In this document: positions 22,025 to 33,943 of the stretch, one piece after another | How the letters are laid out: every line of letters starts with the position of its first letter | Numbering within the stretch: position 1 is the stretch's first letter | Assembly (NCBI GenBank): GCA_020466095.1 | Contig: CM035808.1 | Span: forward strand, 42,441,555 to 42,505,554 | Source: Chlorops oryzae | Taxonomy: Eukaryota > Arthropoda > Insecta > Diptera > Chloropidae | Reading direction: 5' to 3' | DNA: 64,000 nucleotides | The notes under the pieces: generated by a model | Databases searched by the model: none | Seen by the model: the letters and a program-made list of their open reading frames with translations, nothing else | What the model was told of the DNA's origin: nothing | Made by a program: the position numbers and the translations under genes

Positions 22025-25000
22025 ATGAAAAACCACCGACGCAGTAAATTTATTTGGCTGACCTTTGTCTTGAGCGGAGTTTGTGTGTTCCTAATTTTAA
22101 CGTACATTGTGCATAAGGTTCCGGAATTCAACCAATATCGTTTAGTGCGTTCCTACGAGTCACCACGTACGCCGAAGAGACCACGCACAATTTTACTCTG
22201 GAATAGTTTTTTCACCGATGAACGATGGGGTTTGCGGGGCAATAATTTAGGACCAGATGATTTCCGCGATGAGCTGCATTGCCCGGTCCACAATTGCGAA
22301 TTAAGCAACGATCAAAAATTCCTGCCATCCGTTGAGATGTACGACGCCATAGTCTTTCACGTTGCTGAGCCATTTCCACTATGGATGTCGATACCACCCA
22401 AACGAACTTTGGAACAAGTTTACGTTTTTGCTTTGATGGAACCACCAGGAGAAACGAAGCATATTTTGAGCGATGAGGGAGATTTCTACAATTTAACCAT
22501 GACATACCGCTTGGACTCGGATGTTATATGGCCCTATAAATATATTCAGGACAAGGAAACTGGTGCGCTGGTTGCACCGATGAAGAATACGGTTTGGCGG
22601 GAGCCACCACCAACTTGGAATGACACACAGTTTCTGAATTTGCTGATAAAGAAAACAAATAGCGTGGTATGGTTTGCGTCGCACTGTGATACCTTATCGA
22701 AGCGAGAGAAACTCGTGGAGGCCTTACAACAATTTATAGACGTGGATGTATACGGAAAATGTGGAACAAAGAGGTAAATTGTAAATATAATTACGATAAA
22801 TGTCTTTTTTTATTTAGGTATAACATTTGGAGGGGTTTGAATGCTCGAATGTGCTGGCAAAGCCCAGTCCAATCGATCTATTTATTTTATAATTATTCAT
22901 TTGAGAAGCACAAGTGACTCAAATATTATACATTCCGAATGCAATCGGGCGATAAGAGCATTTGGCTATGAAAGTTCAACTGTATGAAGTACCTTTATTT
23001 ATTATGGGTATGACGAGAAAAGAAATGTCATTACTTCTGTCTCAGATAATAAAATAAAAAATTCGAATCGATAGTTTGACACTCCGTGCTATTGTACGGT
23101 ATATCTAAACTGTTTTCGCTGGATTAATAACCTCATACAACTTGAACGCACTCATATCTGGAAAAAATATTTGAATTTAATTTAATTCAAAAGAAAATGC
23201 CGCTGTTAAGAAAATGCCTTTTTTAATGCTCAAAATTAGAAAAATACATTTTCGCATATGCACATTGGGGTTTTTTCCATTTTTTTGTGGCATAAACTTA
23301 TAACTTTTATATTTTAAGCAGCTAGAAATCTGAAATTTTCACTATGGATAGTTAGTTTGATTACCTTTGTTAATTTCTAGAATGGGCTTGATCGGATCAT
23401 TTTTTCGGGTACCTCCAGTACTAGGGTCTGTTCCTAGATAACAAATTGCAGTAAAATCTTGAATTTTTGAGATATTTGCATGAAATTTGATATATGAGCT
23501 GACTTTGAGGCCCCAAATGTCATTTTAAAATTTAAAAAAAGGGGCGTGGCCCAAGAGCTGTGTTGGAAAAATAACACCTACACCCACAATTGCTAAAAGA
23601 ATTGAACGAGAGTCGGTTTATGAGTTTCCACCGTGCTCATAAGCGCCCTCTGGATAAAATTTTTTGGTGGGCGTGGTCTATGGTCCACTTATACAAAAAA
23701 TAGTTTTTATATAATAATTTACAAACTTCATCTTATGAAAAATCGAAAAGCAAAACATGTTAAATTTGTATATATAGTCTGTTTATTCCTCATTATTTAA
23801 TTCAAAACTATCGATACGAGAGAAAAACTAGTTCCTGTAATAAATTGGACAATTCAATTATTGGACCATCGCCCCATAGACAATTTTAATGTGAGCAAGT
23901 ACATATAATAGAATAATGGAAAACATACTGAATTCCTGCAATTACTTCCACAAATTGCATTTTAAATTTTCTTATATAGTAATTTCTTCTAATACATACT
24001 GTACTATCTACTATCTGATTATCTCTTTAAAATTTAAAGCATTCTAGCTTTATAAATGATGATTTTATTTTACAGTTTGTTGTTATATTCTCAAATGTTT
24101 TAATTTCGATCGTATATAAGGAATAAATTTTTCTAAAATCCTTAGCACGTCCAAAAGATCATGGACCACGAATATGACGTGTGAAATTATTCCGCCATTT
24201 TATTTTCTAGAAAATTCCCTCTTTACTATTCTTATGCTTATTTTGAATTGGAACAAAATCAGTTTTCAGACGACAATATTTATATAATTCAAACAATTAC
24301 TACTCATGCAGCCGATTATATATAATATTTAATTGGACGGAATTATATATGTAATTGAAATTATTTTTTTTACCATTTGATACAATTACATATATAATTG
24401 GAGGCAATGAAAAATATAATTGGACGCAATTATGAAAATATAATTGCATCATACCCAATTACATATGTAATCCCTGCAAAATATAATTGGGTATGTGATA
24501 TTTTTTCTCTGCGTGTATCGATAGAGGGAAAAACTATTTTTTGTATAAGTGGACCATAGACCACGCCCACCAAAAAAATTTATGTGAGGTGCAAGAATCA
24601 TGGCAAACAATGAACTTCCGCAAACTTCCGCAAATCATTTTAAATTTTCTTTATATAGAATTTCCTGCTCTACATCACTGTACCTATCTCTTTCTCTTGA
24701 TATCTCTTGGAAAAAAGTTCTAGCTTTTCAAACCTGAGAAATTTTTTTTCCACCCCATGTTTCAACTTCTATCGGAAAACCTTATTTTTTGTCTAACTAA
24801 AATAAATTTTTCTTACATATTTATATGCACGTCAAAAATACATACCATAAGCTTGAATTTCCATTGCCTAGTTTTTTTTTAGACAAACGTCTTTACTTTT
24901 TATGCTTATTTGAATTGGAACAAAAACTCAGTGCTTTCGACAGACAAAATTTAATAAAAACAAACTTGGACTTCATCAGCTGATAAAACTAACGGTTAAT

Positions 25001-28000
25001 CGCATAAGGGAAATAAAAACCACTATTTTACTATAGTCGGAGTTTCTAAATTATGAAAATATTATTGCCACCTTTTATTTTTATACTTTATAAATAAGGT
25101 TAATGCCAGAAAATCGGACTTTTTCCCCAATGTGATATGTTGAAAACCAAAGCTATGGAATTTTTTATATTCCAATTGTGGTAGTTATTCCAGCGGACTT
25201 TACTTTAAATATAAAGACCAAGGATGATTTTTAAAAGTCTTCAATAGAAAAAATTAACATTTACTTAAAAAACGAGTAAAAAATTCCGTTTCTTTAATTT
25301 CAGAATTAAAAAGGACTTATTTATTACACAGTGCAACACGTATATTTTTCTCTAGATTTGACTGCAAATTCTGAAAGTACTCGGTGAATTTAGCAACGCC
25401 CCATACTTAGTTTAGTCAAATTGTCTCTAGTTTTTTTTTAAATCGGTCTCAAAAAGCGTGGCCGAGAATTAAGCTGCGCACTTAATTAAGGCACAAAAAG
25501 CTCAAAATACGGAAAACAGCCTATATCTCGAAAACTGTTCTACTTAAAAATTCAGCCTAGTGTAATTTGCGACTTCAAAATTTTGTTAAAATCATTTGTT
25601 GCGCCCAGATCAAGTTCATGGGTTGCGCATCGCATATGGGCATATGTAAGCCTCTGTTTGCTTGCTCTATTATATCTTCCAATATCTCAAATTTATCGTC
25701 TTCTCCATCCAAAAAATTTTCTTGACTAAGAATACCGAATCCTTTGAACGCTTCAACAAAATTTGATCCATTGTCCTTTGTTGTCGCCACTACATTTACG
25801 TTAGTTAGCTCAAATTCTTTTTGTCGTTCATTTACTTCAAGAATACCATATCTCAAAAAACACGGTGTTTGAGTTAATGATGAGGAAATATTTGGTGGTG
25901 TATCATGCCTCGCATTGTGTAAAAATTTCGTATCAATACTTCGTATACTCTTTGTATGGAAAGAGAATAATATCTTCTTTTTTCATCAAAATGCACGTGA
26001 ATTGGAAACTTAAAATGCGTTTTTCTTAAAATCGATTTTTTTGAGATATGACATTCTTGTAGTAAATGAGCGATGTGTATCTTATGCATTACTCTTCCTA
26101 TCGCATCAAAGGAGTAATTTTCCCCTTTAACATTAGGGCAATTCTTGCCGGAAATTTTTTGTCTATAGGCGAGTACCGGGCAATTCCGTTTTACCAGCAA
26201 TAAAAAGCGAAGACGAATTCGATAAAAATTGCCTCCCAAAATTGCTCTAATGTGAAAGGCACATTGCCACTTAATCGCTTACAAGCCAGTATAATAGATT
26301 TTCGTTCAAAATTGGTGTCAACCCAGTGGCAAGCGTATCCAAAGAATCTGCGATATTTTGTAGACCATAGGTATATCAGCAGTTGTGCAGAAATATCCAC
26401 CTTTTCAAATGACGTCCTTAAAGCTTGATTTTGTGATTCAAAACATTGATCTATTAGTTTTATCTTAGCTGGACAGCTCATTCTTTTTATCTTAAGATTG
26501 GCAATTTTTATTAAGTCTTTAAAGGAATTGGATTCCACTAGGTACATATTGTCAAACTTTGGCATTGTTTGCAAGGTTTTATTTTTGCTTCTAGTTTTAG
26601 TCTGTCGTACCTACTCATTGAATTTTTTCTTGTGTTAAGTACGCAAATGGCGTAAAAAAACTATATGCTACGTTTCCTGTTGCTATCAACACCATCTTAC
26701 AAACATGTAATATCGATTATGTCAAAGACAATAGAGGTAGCTTATTCTCTATAGTCTTTGGGTATGGGCACCTTTGGAGTTTAGAATAAACAAAGCAATA
26801 TTTTCGACATGACTTGTGTTAACGAACATGCATACACACGAACTATTCTGACAGAAAAATATTTTCCAAATAGCGACGATTTCTCTCGATCGTAAGTTTA
26901 TTCAGAAGAGGTAATGTCAAATGCCTGACTTTTCTCGGAATTCTAGGAATGTTCAAATTAGACAGCTCATCATCATCAGGTACTTCAAAACTGCCGAAAA
27001 AATCACTAACAGACGACATTTTTCACAACTATGGAAGCATAAAAACTTTTGCTTTTAAGTTGAGGCAGTCAAACTTATTATTTTTTTTTTTTTTGTATTA
27101 AAATTTTCATACGAATGCTTAGATATTTCGCTGAGTATAGAAAAAAAAGTTTATTTATCTACAATACCTTTTAACCAGGGATCGGCAGTAAAATTATTTT
27201 CAGCAATATTCTCGGGACTAATTACGGATTGGCCAAAAATTTTAATTCTTTTCTTCTTGAATAAAAATAAATCATAAATTGGAAACATAAAATTTCTGAA
27301 TAATGAAAAATTGATAATTTAAATTCAAAAAAAAAATCGGATTGAAAATATAAAAATAATTATGAAAAGAAAATTTGTGATTTTTTTTTTAAATCAAAAA
27401 TCATATTCTCAAGATTACGGATTTTTTGAATAGAAGTCCTAATCTAAACTCCTTGAGCCGCTGATCATTTCCATACCAATTTCTAATGGGATATCTTGAC
27501 TTTTATTCAAAAAATCCGTAATCTTGGAAATATGATTATTGAATATTCAAAAATTCCGCAAGTTTGGGAATATGATTTTTGATTTTTTTAATAATCAAAA
27601 TTTTTCTTTTCATAACTATTTTTATATTTTCAATCCGAATTTTTATACCCAGCGTAAGCGGGGTATATTAGTTTTGTGCAAATCTTGTAACATGGAGAAC
27701 TAAGCTACGGAGGTATAGACATATATGTATATATAGAAATGATCAGGATCAAAAACTGAATCGATTTAGACATGTCCGTCCGTCCGTGGTCGGATCTCCT
27801 CCGAAACGGCTGGACCAATCAAGTCGAAATTTGGCACACAGATATATCGGGATCCGAGTATGATCCTAAGTAAAAATGGGAGACATCCGCCCACTGCCAC
27901 GCCCACAAATGAATTTATTGTGTTTTCAGTAAAATGCTTGTAACTTGCGAAACACCCGACACGCCCACAATGATACTTGATACAGAAAGGCAAATTATAA

Positions 28001-28591
28001 TGCGGCCCTATTGTGGGAAGGCTGGCTATGTCATCGGGCTTGACCAACTTAAGCTTTCTTACTTGTTCATCCGAATGAAATCGATGTCTTCTTATTTCTA
28101 AGTCTTCTTCGCAAAAAATTTTTGAATAAAATATCATTTCTTTCTTTTGCAGTTGTCCGCGCTCATCTGACGTGTGTGATGAAATGCTTGATAATAAATA
28201 TAAGTTTTATTTAGCCTTCGAAAACAGTCTTTGCATGGACTATGTGACTGAGAAGCTCTATAATGCCATGACACGTTATATCATTCCCGTGGTTTTCGGT
28301 GGCGCCAATTACACACGCTTTGTGCCCCCACATTCCTATATAAATGCTGAAGATTTTAAAACGGTCAAAGAGTTGGCAAACTATCTCAATTATCTAGCAG
28401 AGAACCCTGAGGACTATATGCGATATTTCTGGTGGCATCGACATTACGGATTAAAGAATCATTCTCCGTTTTGTGATCTTTGCGAGAAGCTAAACGATTT
28501 AAATTACGTAGAAAAGCGACAGACTTACAGTAACATTGAACGCTGGTGGATAAGCGGGAGCTGCCGATTTGAGGCCAACACTCTATTTTAA
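22025..28591 (+). CDS. Alpha-1,3-fucosyltransferase (GT10 family)
   Basis: Golgi type II membrane enzyme that transfers fucose from GDP-fucose to N-glycan or lacto-type acceptors. Two exons, 22025-22773 and 28153-28588 (stop 28589-28591), join in phase to give 395 residues. The 5379-base intron has GTAAAT and TTTTGCAG ends. Residues 1-9 are cytosolic and about 10-30 are the membrane anchor; the stem follows. The first exon carries the N-terminal acceptor-side domain (DAIVFHVAE, VYVFALMEPP, MTYRLDSDVIWPY). Exon 2 completes DVYGKCG-SCPRSSD and holds the GDP-fucose binding signature YKFYLAFENSLCMDYVTEKL, then PVVFGGANYTRF and PPHSYINAEDF. N-glycosylation sequons are NLT, NDT and NYT. Length is normal and the frame is intact. 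The family call is firm; which fly paralogue (A to D) is not decidable here, though C/D-like is my guess. Confidence 0.94.
23240..24925. repeat. Inverted and direct repeats in the fucosyltransferase intron
   Basis: GGTGGGCGTGGTCTATGGTC, CACTTATACAAAAAATAG (23666-23705) recurs as its complement at 24531-24572. In addition 23930-24265 and 24605-24920 are diverged direct copies (AATTGCATTTTAAATTTTCT versus AATCATTTTAAATTTTCT, and TTATTTTGAATTGGAACAAA in both). Between them, 24290-24490 is a tract of alternating ATATAATTGG and CCAATTACATAT units. This looks like successive insertions of one family. Confidence 0.55.
25575..26574 (-). pseudogene. Dead hAT-family transposase in the fucosyltransferase intron
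   Basis: Three minus-strand frames (26574-26191, 26239-25874, 25856-25575) follow one another with frameshifts. The first has the usual hAT layout (FKDLIKIAN, WSTKYRRFFGYACHWVDTNFERKSIILACKRL). The last has VVATTKDNGSNFVEAFKGFG, the hAT DNG/S catalytic neighbourhood. A further in-frame run at 27020-26850 (starting MSSVSDFFGSFEVPDDDELS) may belong to its 5' part. It is broken in several places and cannot encode a transposase. Confidence 0.62.
27320..27640. repeat. Long imperfect inverted repeat
   Basis: AATCGGATTGAAAATATAAA (27334) pairs with its complement ending near 27640, and AAGATTACGGATTTTTTGAA (27411) pairs with TTCAAAAAATCCGTAATCTT (27507). The arms are about 105-135 bases around a 70-base loop. 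Foldback element; no ends or target duplication are defined. Confidence 0.55.
27645..27870. repeat. TATACCC...GGGTATATT-headed dispersed repeat, copy 1
   Basis: It starts TATACCCAGCGTAAGCGGGG, TATATTAG and runs into a CCGTCCGTCCGTGG pyrimidine-rich tract. A relative at 60428-60720 has the same head and a (CTGT)n tract. Sequences with this head are widespread in fly introns. The plus-strand stretch up to the exon at 28153 holds nothing else. Confidence 0.5.
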
Positions 28592-28766
28592 TATATTTGG
28601 TTTTGAATTACTCATTGTTCATTTCATCATATTTGCATTTAACATTTTGATTAAGTTAAAAACTTATACGTCCTTAACATATTTTTAAATTTCCCAGCTA
28701 ATATTTGGGGTCTTAGTGGAGTCATATATGAGTCCGAAGTTTTGTGTCGAATTACCCTAAACCATA

Positions 28767-29121
28767 CCCAGCAGTTATTTGTAACCGATGGTAATGCAAA
28801 AACTAATTCAAAAGGCGTACTGTTTATGCATTACAGAATCGATTATTTTTAAAACGGCGATGTCCTAGCGAATGTAATGCATGACTATTTGCATTCCCAG
28901 CTGTACAAAAAGTAATCGAAAAGGCTTGATTTTGTAATGCATTACTATATGAATTCTCAAGTAATGCAAAATAGATTGAATTTACGGTTTTAAAAATTAC
29001 GTTTTCAATTACCTCTCCATGCAAACTTGTTCCATTTACTTTGCATTCCTTTTTGTATTCCTATTTCATCGATGAAAAAATGCATTACTTTGGTAATGCA
29101 CTTCCTAAATAACTGCTGGGG
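28767..29121. mobile_element. MITE, Tc1/mariner-like (TA target duplication)
   Basis: The left end is CCCAGCAGTTATTTGTAA and the right end is AAATAACTGCTGGGG, each flanked by TA (28765-28766, 29122-29123). The interior repeats TAATGCA[AT] motifs many times. It has no coding capacity. It sits 175 bases beyond the fucosyltransferase stop. Confidence 0.7.
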
Positions 29122-29889
29122 TAGTCATATTATGACTCTTTTAGCACATGAATCCTACTTCACTTTAAATAATAACAAAATATTATGACTTCTGCAATTC
29201 CGCATTCACTACTAATGAAGGATCCTCACTTAAGAGTTCAACTCTAAAACATCATTTTTGCTATACATTTCAGATGAGATTCGGACTCATAATCCAAACA
29301 CTCCGAATATGTGTGCTGTGTTTGTTTACACAACATTTTTCTATAGTGGTTAAGAACAACGAAAACTACCTCCTGTTAAGTTTTTTTCTATTGTTCAACT
29401 ATTTAGTGAAAGTATTAAGGTTTAACTTTAAGTATTTAGTCGTTGCCTTAAAGAAGCTTAGAAAAATTAAATCTCTCTATAAAAAGTGAAAGCAAAACAC
29501 CAAATTAGCTACATATACATAAGTGTATGTTAAACGTAAGAGATTATTCGGAAAATGGAAGAATATACGAAATATTCGTTGCATTCGAAAAATCTGTTTA
29601 ATCTTCTGTGACGAGCGTTTAAATTGAAGTTTTCCTCAAAAGGTGTATTGAATTAAAAAACAAAGCTTCATAAATGAATTTAAAAAAAAAAAGATTATTA
29701 TTTTTCTTCTATGCCCACCGTTGCCGAATATATTCACCGTTCAGGATCAAAAAATAGGAATCTGTGTTCGCTATTAAGGGGACATTCTTATATGAACGAA
29801 TTAATTTTACATCTTTTACAGAATTAGTTTTTTTTATATAAAACAATAAAGTTCATTCATTTTAATTTTTTTTACATGTTTTAAACTAT

Positions 29890-30137
29890 TTCTAACCTTG
29901 TTAGTTAGGTTAGTTTAGTTAGGTTAGGTTAGGTTAGGTTAGGTTAGGTTAGGTTAGGTTAGTGTGGCTGCCACCAAGGGTGACACACTTAGGGACCAAA
30001 TGGGTCCCTTGTGATACCAAGTAACATATAATGGTAAAACAAAGAAAAGCAGAAACTGTAACAAGGACACGACCTCGGATGGGAGTCGAACCCTGGGCAT
30101 CTTTTTTTCGTAAATTAGCATCTCAGCCAACTACGGT
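29890..30137 (-). mobile_element. SINE: tRNA-like head, LINE-like 3' end, (CCTAA)n tail
   Basis: Read on the minus strand: a tRNA-like head with A box TGGCTGAGATGC (30129-30118) and a strong B box GGGTTCGACTCCC (30093-30081). A tail follows containing GGTATCACAAGGGACC and CTAAGTGTGTCACC (30022-29970), the same landmarks as the LINE 3' end at 19140-19205. It ends in about ten CCTAA units (29960-29890, slightly impure at the far end). This is the standard build of a SINE mobilised by a partner LINE. Confidence 0.65.
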
Positions 30138-30431
30138 ACAGAAGCCGACTATTTGTATCTTAAACTGTATAAAAAAATTTCTTGTGCTTATTCATTTCTC
30201 ACTGGAGAACGTGTTGGCGGCAATTCATGTTGTCTGAATCGAAAAATCGGAGAGATTGTTACTTAGTAGGTCTTTCGTCCCTACCAGAATTAAATAATTT
30301 CATTAAAAAAATAAAGAATGAAGAGCTTAAGAAACACATTTTTGAGAATCTTGATCTGTTTTTGACGAAAATAGTTTGATATTTATATTTGATGAGTTGA
30401 GAGAACACTTTTAAGGTTTCAAGAGCAGTTG

Positions 30432-31010
30432 TTTAGGGCGCACAGTGGGATTTCAAAGAGGAAAACTCCTCATTTTCTACCATGGAAATTGAAAAATGTA
30501 ATGATGGAGTTTGGATTGCTAATATTTAGATAAGGAGAATTAACTTTTAGTTTGCCAAGATCATAATATTTGATATGTAAAAACATGGTTCAAAGTCTCA
30601 AATTAATTTCGCAAAGAAAAATTATGAAATTTTCGTTAAACTTTGTAGCATTTTCATCAAAAATGTTTCTGCTTTTATAATTTGAAACACATTTTTTCAT
30701 TTAATATAGTCCTTGCTTATCAGGCTCGTGTGCACGGGGGATGTTGGGGGTTATAAAAAAGGGTGTACTTGTTCCACTTTCTTAATATAAAAAAAAAAAA
30801 TGGAAAGAAAGGAGTTTCTTCTTTCCATTTTTGTATAATTCAGCTTCAGCAAGCTGCTTCACAGGAAAAATGTTTTTCGATTTTCTTAAAAATGTGGCCA
30901 AAATTCCAATGCAATTTCGCGATGTGATATGAAAAAATATTTCGCATACTTTTAGGGTAAGCGATTTTAATGACATTCATGGGTGGTGGGCGTACCCGAT
31001 TGTAATAAAA
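30432..31010. repeat. Dispersed repeat, copy 2 (partner at 12641-13330)
   Basis: GGGCGCACAGTGG at 30437 and ATACTTTTAGGGTAAGCGAT at 30948 mark the two ends in the same order as copy 1, with similar spacing (about 510 versus 570 bases). The middle is AT-rich and diverged. Confidence 0.5.
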
Positions 31011-32096
31011 CATTCAGGACTCTTTTGTCTTCATGATATGTAGTACGCCTTGTGCAAAATTCTTATCAAAAGAATAATTTTATAATGAAAATTCATTTCA
31101 GGTTGTATGGGAGATGGGTTGGGGGCATAACAGATTTTAATGAAACTTCGATGTTTTCTTAATTCTATTATAATAAATGTGTGCGCCAAGTTTCATTGTT
31201 CTTTTTGTAACTTTTTTATGTACTAGAAATTTCGGTCTGATTTTGTCATTGAATGTAATCAATGGCATTTACTATCGACAAGCATTTGATGTGGAAGCCA
31301 CATAAGAATAATCGTTTCAATCAAAAAGGAGTTATTTGAAACATTCATGAATTCTCTAAGAATTTTAATTTTTCCAAATATATGAAACTCTTTTGTTAAT
31401 CGATGCAGTCTTAAGATAAAATCGCTTGAATTTATAACGTGTTAAGATTTCTCGCGTGCTAAATGTCGCGTGATGAAGTATAGCTGAGCTTGAAACATTC
31501 GAACGACAACTATGTTTAGAAGGCCATTTTAAAATTTTTATTAAGTTAATCGCGCTAAAATTGCACACTGGGCTTGCATATTTCTGCCATTTTCTAGTCC
31601 TTATTACTATCGCGTGATCAAACCAAGTTTTTTGTTTTATATTTTGAAATTTAAAAAAAAAGAAGCGGATTTACTAGTGTTTTGGTATCTAAGGCTTGGA
31701 AACGTCAATATCTAATATAAACCATCACTCTAGGCGAAAATGTATTATAAAAGCATTTTGTTTTCTAAATATATGTAAGGTACATGCCTGGGTTCCTACG
31801 CAGCAATTCTTACACAAATTCAACACATGCAAATGCTTATATGAAGTCAGTTTCAACCAACATAAAAAAATAAATATTATTTTTCAAGTTTTTTTTACTA
31901 AGTAGTATTGATTTGCCAAATCGAAAATTCAAAAATAATTATTATTTTGTTTTCCTGGATAATTCTAAGGAGCATCTTAATCAAAGAGACTAAGGAAACC
32001 TAGAAAATGTTTGTAACATTTTTTTTGAATTTGGCATAAGCACATAAATTTCATGTTTTTTATATAAATAAATACATCCATTAAAAGTGCATTCAG
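31011..32096. other. Non-coding stretch
   Basis: No gene, RNA gene or bounded element is recognised. AT-rich throughout. Confidence 0.45.
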
Positions 32097-32102
32097 TTCT
32101 AA

Positions 32103-32283
32103 CCATATAGAACTATAGCTGCAAAATCGGCCAAATTTTGGCGCGTTATGGCATGATTTGGTGAAAAAGTTCAACTGTGGTGAACCACGCCATAAGTCGA
32201 GTGTTGTGGTGAACCACGTAATAGTAAGTGTGGTGTACCACGTAATAGCTTTTGGCCGAAGTTGCAGCTATAGTTCTATATGG
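32103..32283. mobile_element. Small MITE with 6-bp target duplication
   Basis: The ends CCATATAGAACTATAGCTGC and GCAGCTATAGTTCTATATGG are exact complements. TTCTAA flanks both sides (32097-32102, 32284-32289). The centre contains three GTGGT..ACCACG palindromes. The superfamily is not clear. Confidence 0.7.
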
Positions 32284-32584
32284 TTCTAACCAATAATACT
32301 GGTCTCATTCAACTCTCTGTTGCCTTTTTCAACATTTTTATTGATTGCTCGTTTTTCCAGTTTTATTCGTTTTTACAATTCTACAAAAGACGTGGCTTTT
32401 CTTTAAATTGATTGAATATAAGCGGCGCGCCACATATTTGTGGGCATTTTCAAACGGACGTGACAGTTACCTTAGTAACTTTAAGTCTCGTATTGAAGAA
32501 TGCGGAAAAAAAAAATTTTTTGTGGAAATTCGGAACAATTTTGATCGATATCGATAATCTTACTGCCATGACGGGATTTACACT

Positions 32585-33079
32585 AGTGGTATTCAAGCAG
32601 GTGGGCATCTTGGGCATTTGGGCAAATTGGTTTGTATGGAAAATCGTTTCGGCAGCTGGGCAACTATTGCACATCGATTTTGATGTGTAACATTTGCCCG
32701 ATTTTGTGTGCAAATGAGTGCTATGGCGACCCAACAGTGTCAAATGAGTATGAATGTATGAAGAAATACAAAAACCATGATTTATAAAGTTCAATAAGTG
32801 AAAAACAAGTGAAATTGAATGAATGCCATGCATCTATTTAATAATACGACTATCGTTTTTACAAATAAATATTTTTTTTCCAAAAAATTTTTGCATCTTA
32901 ATTTTTTGATATCAATTATATCTGCGTAATATAAATGTGAAAGACCAAACATGTTTGACTGTCCGTATGGATCTTAAAAGCAAACAGCTGTTATCGTTGA
33001 GGGCTGTTCATGCAAAAGTGCAAAATTTGCTAGTGCAAAATTTGCCCACTCCAATTGCCCCATCTGCTTGAATACCACT
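32585..33079. mobile_element. MITE of the RTGGTATTCAAGCA family, large member
   Basis: The left end is AGTGGTATTCAAGCAGGTGG and the right end is TGCTTGAATACCACT. ACT flanks both sides (32582-32584, 33080-33082). It shares its terminus with the 113-base hairpin at 35358-35470, which also has a 3-bp duplication. Non-coding. Confidence 0.65.
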
Positions 33080-33086
33080 ACTGTAA

Positions 33087-33651
33087 TGCTATGTTCAGAC
33101 GGCAATATAAATTACGTGATTCGCCCCTTGAATTACGTTCGCGAATTATCTCGTTCAGACGAGAGATTCGTAATTCGTTTTTTATGTTTTGTGTAAAAAG
33201 CAACATCCCAGCCGGAAATTTCAAGAATACCGCACATTCCCGAAGTAGTGAAACTGTCTGAACTCACATAAACAATTCTTTTACAAATTAAAAATTTCAT
33301 TTAAAGAAAGGTTCGTTGTATCCAGCTCTTGTTTCCATGATATATTTATTACAAGGCCATTGGTAAGAGCACGAATTGGTCTCTTTTGTCATGCATGCGA
33401 TAAATTCCGACTGGGAGTTTGGTTTTTCTTTCTTCTTCTTACTTTGTTTTCGATAAGTTTCGATAAAAATTAGAGAAGACACTGATTTTGACACAATTCG
33501 GATCGTAATTCAAAGTGAAATATTACGTCGATTGAGGTAATTCAGTTTGGAAATTTTTATATGGCGAATTTCGTGATTCGCAACAGGATTCGGCTGTGAA
33601 TTACGAATGAGGGGCGGATTACGTAATTCATGGTGCCGTCTGAGCATGACA
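33087..33651. mobile_element. MITE, Harbinger-like (TAA target duplication)
   Basis: The left end TGCTATGTTCAGACGGCAAT pairs with the right-end complement TGTCATGCTCAGACGGCACC, and both continue into AATTACGT..T.CGCCCCT. TAA flanks both sides (33084-33086, 33652-33654). It abuts the preceding element with 4 bases between its TAA and that element's ACT. Non-coding. Confidence 0.75.
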
Positions 33652-33943
33652 TAAGATATTTCGATTGAAACATTTTTTGTTGACATGCGACACACGGGGA
33701 AGAGAGAAGAAGCTACCTACTATATAAGATCTCCGCGCGTCCTTAATTCAATTTGATTCTATTTGTGGAGTATAAATTCAAAGATCCTATTTTCTGTTTT
33801 ACGCCGACATCCTTGGTCTCTCTTAACATCCGCTTAATTAATGTTTCTTTGGATAGAGATAGATAGATACAAATAAAATTTTTAAACATATTTTTATTGG
33901 ATAAATGTTTGAACTTCTTTGGCAAATAAGAAAATTCTGTACA

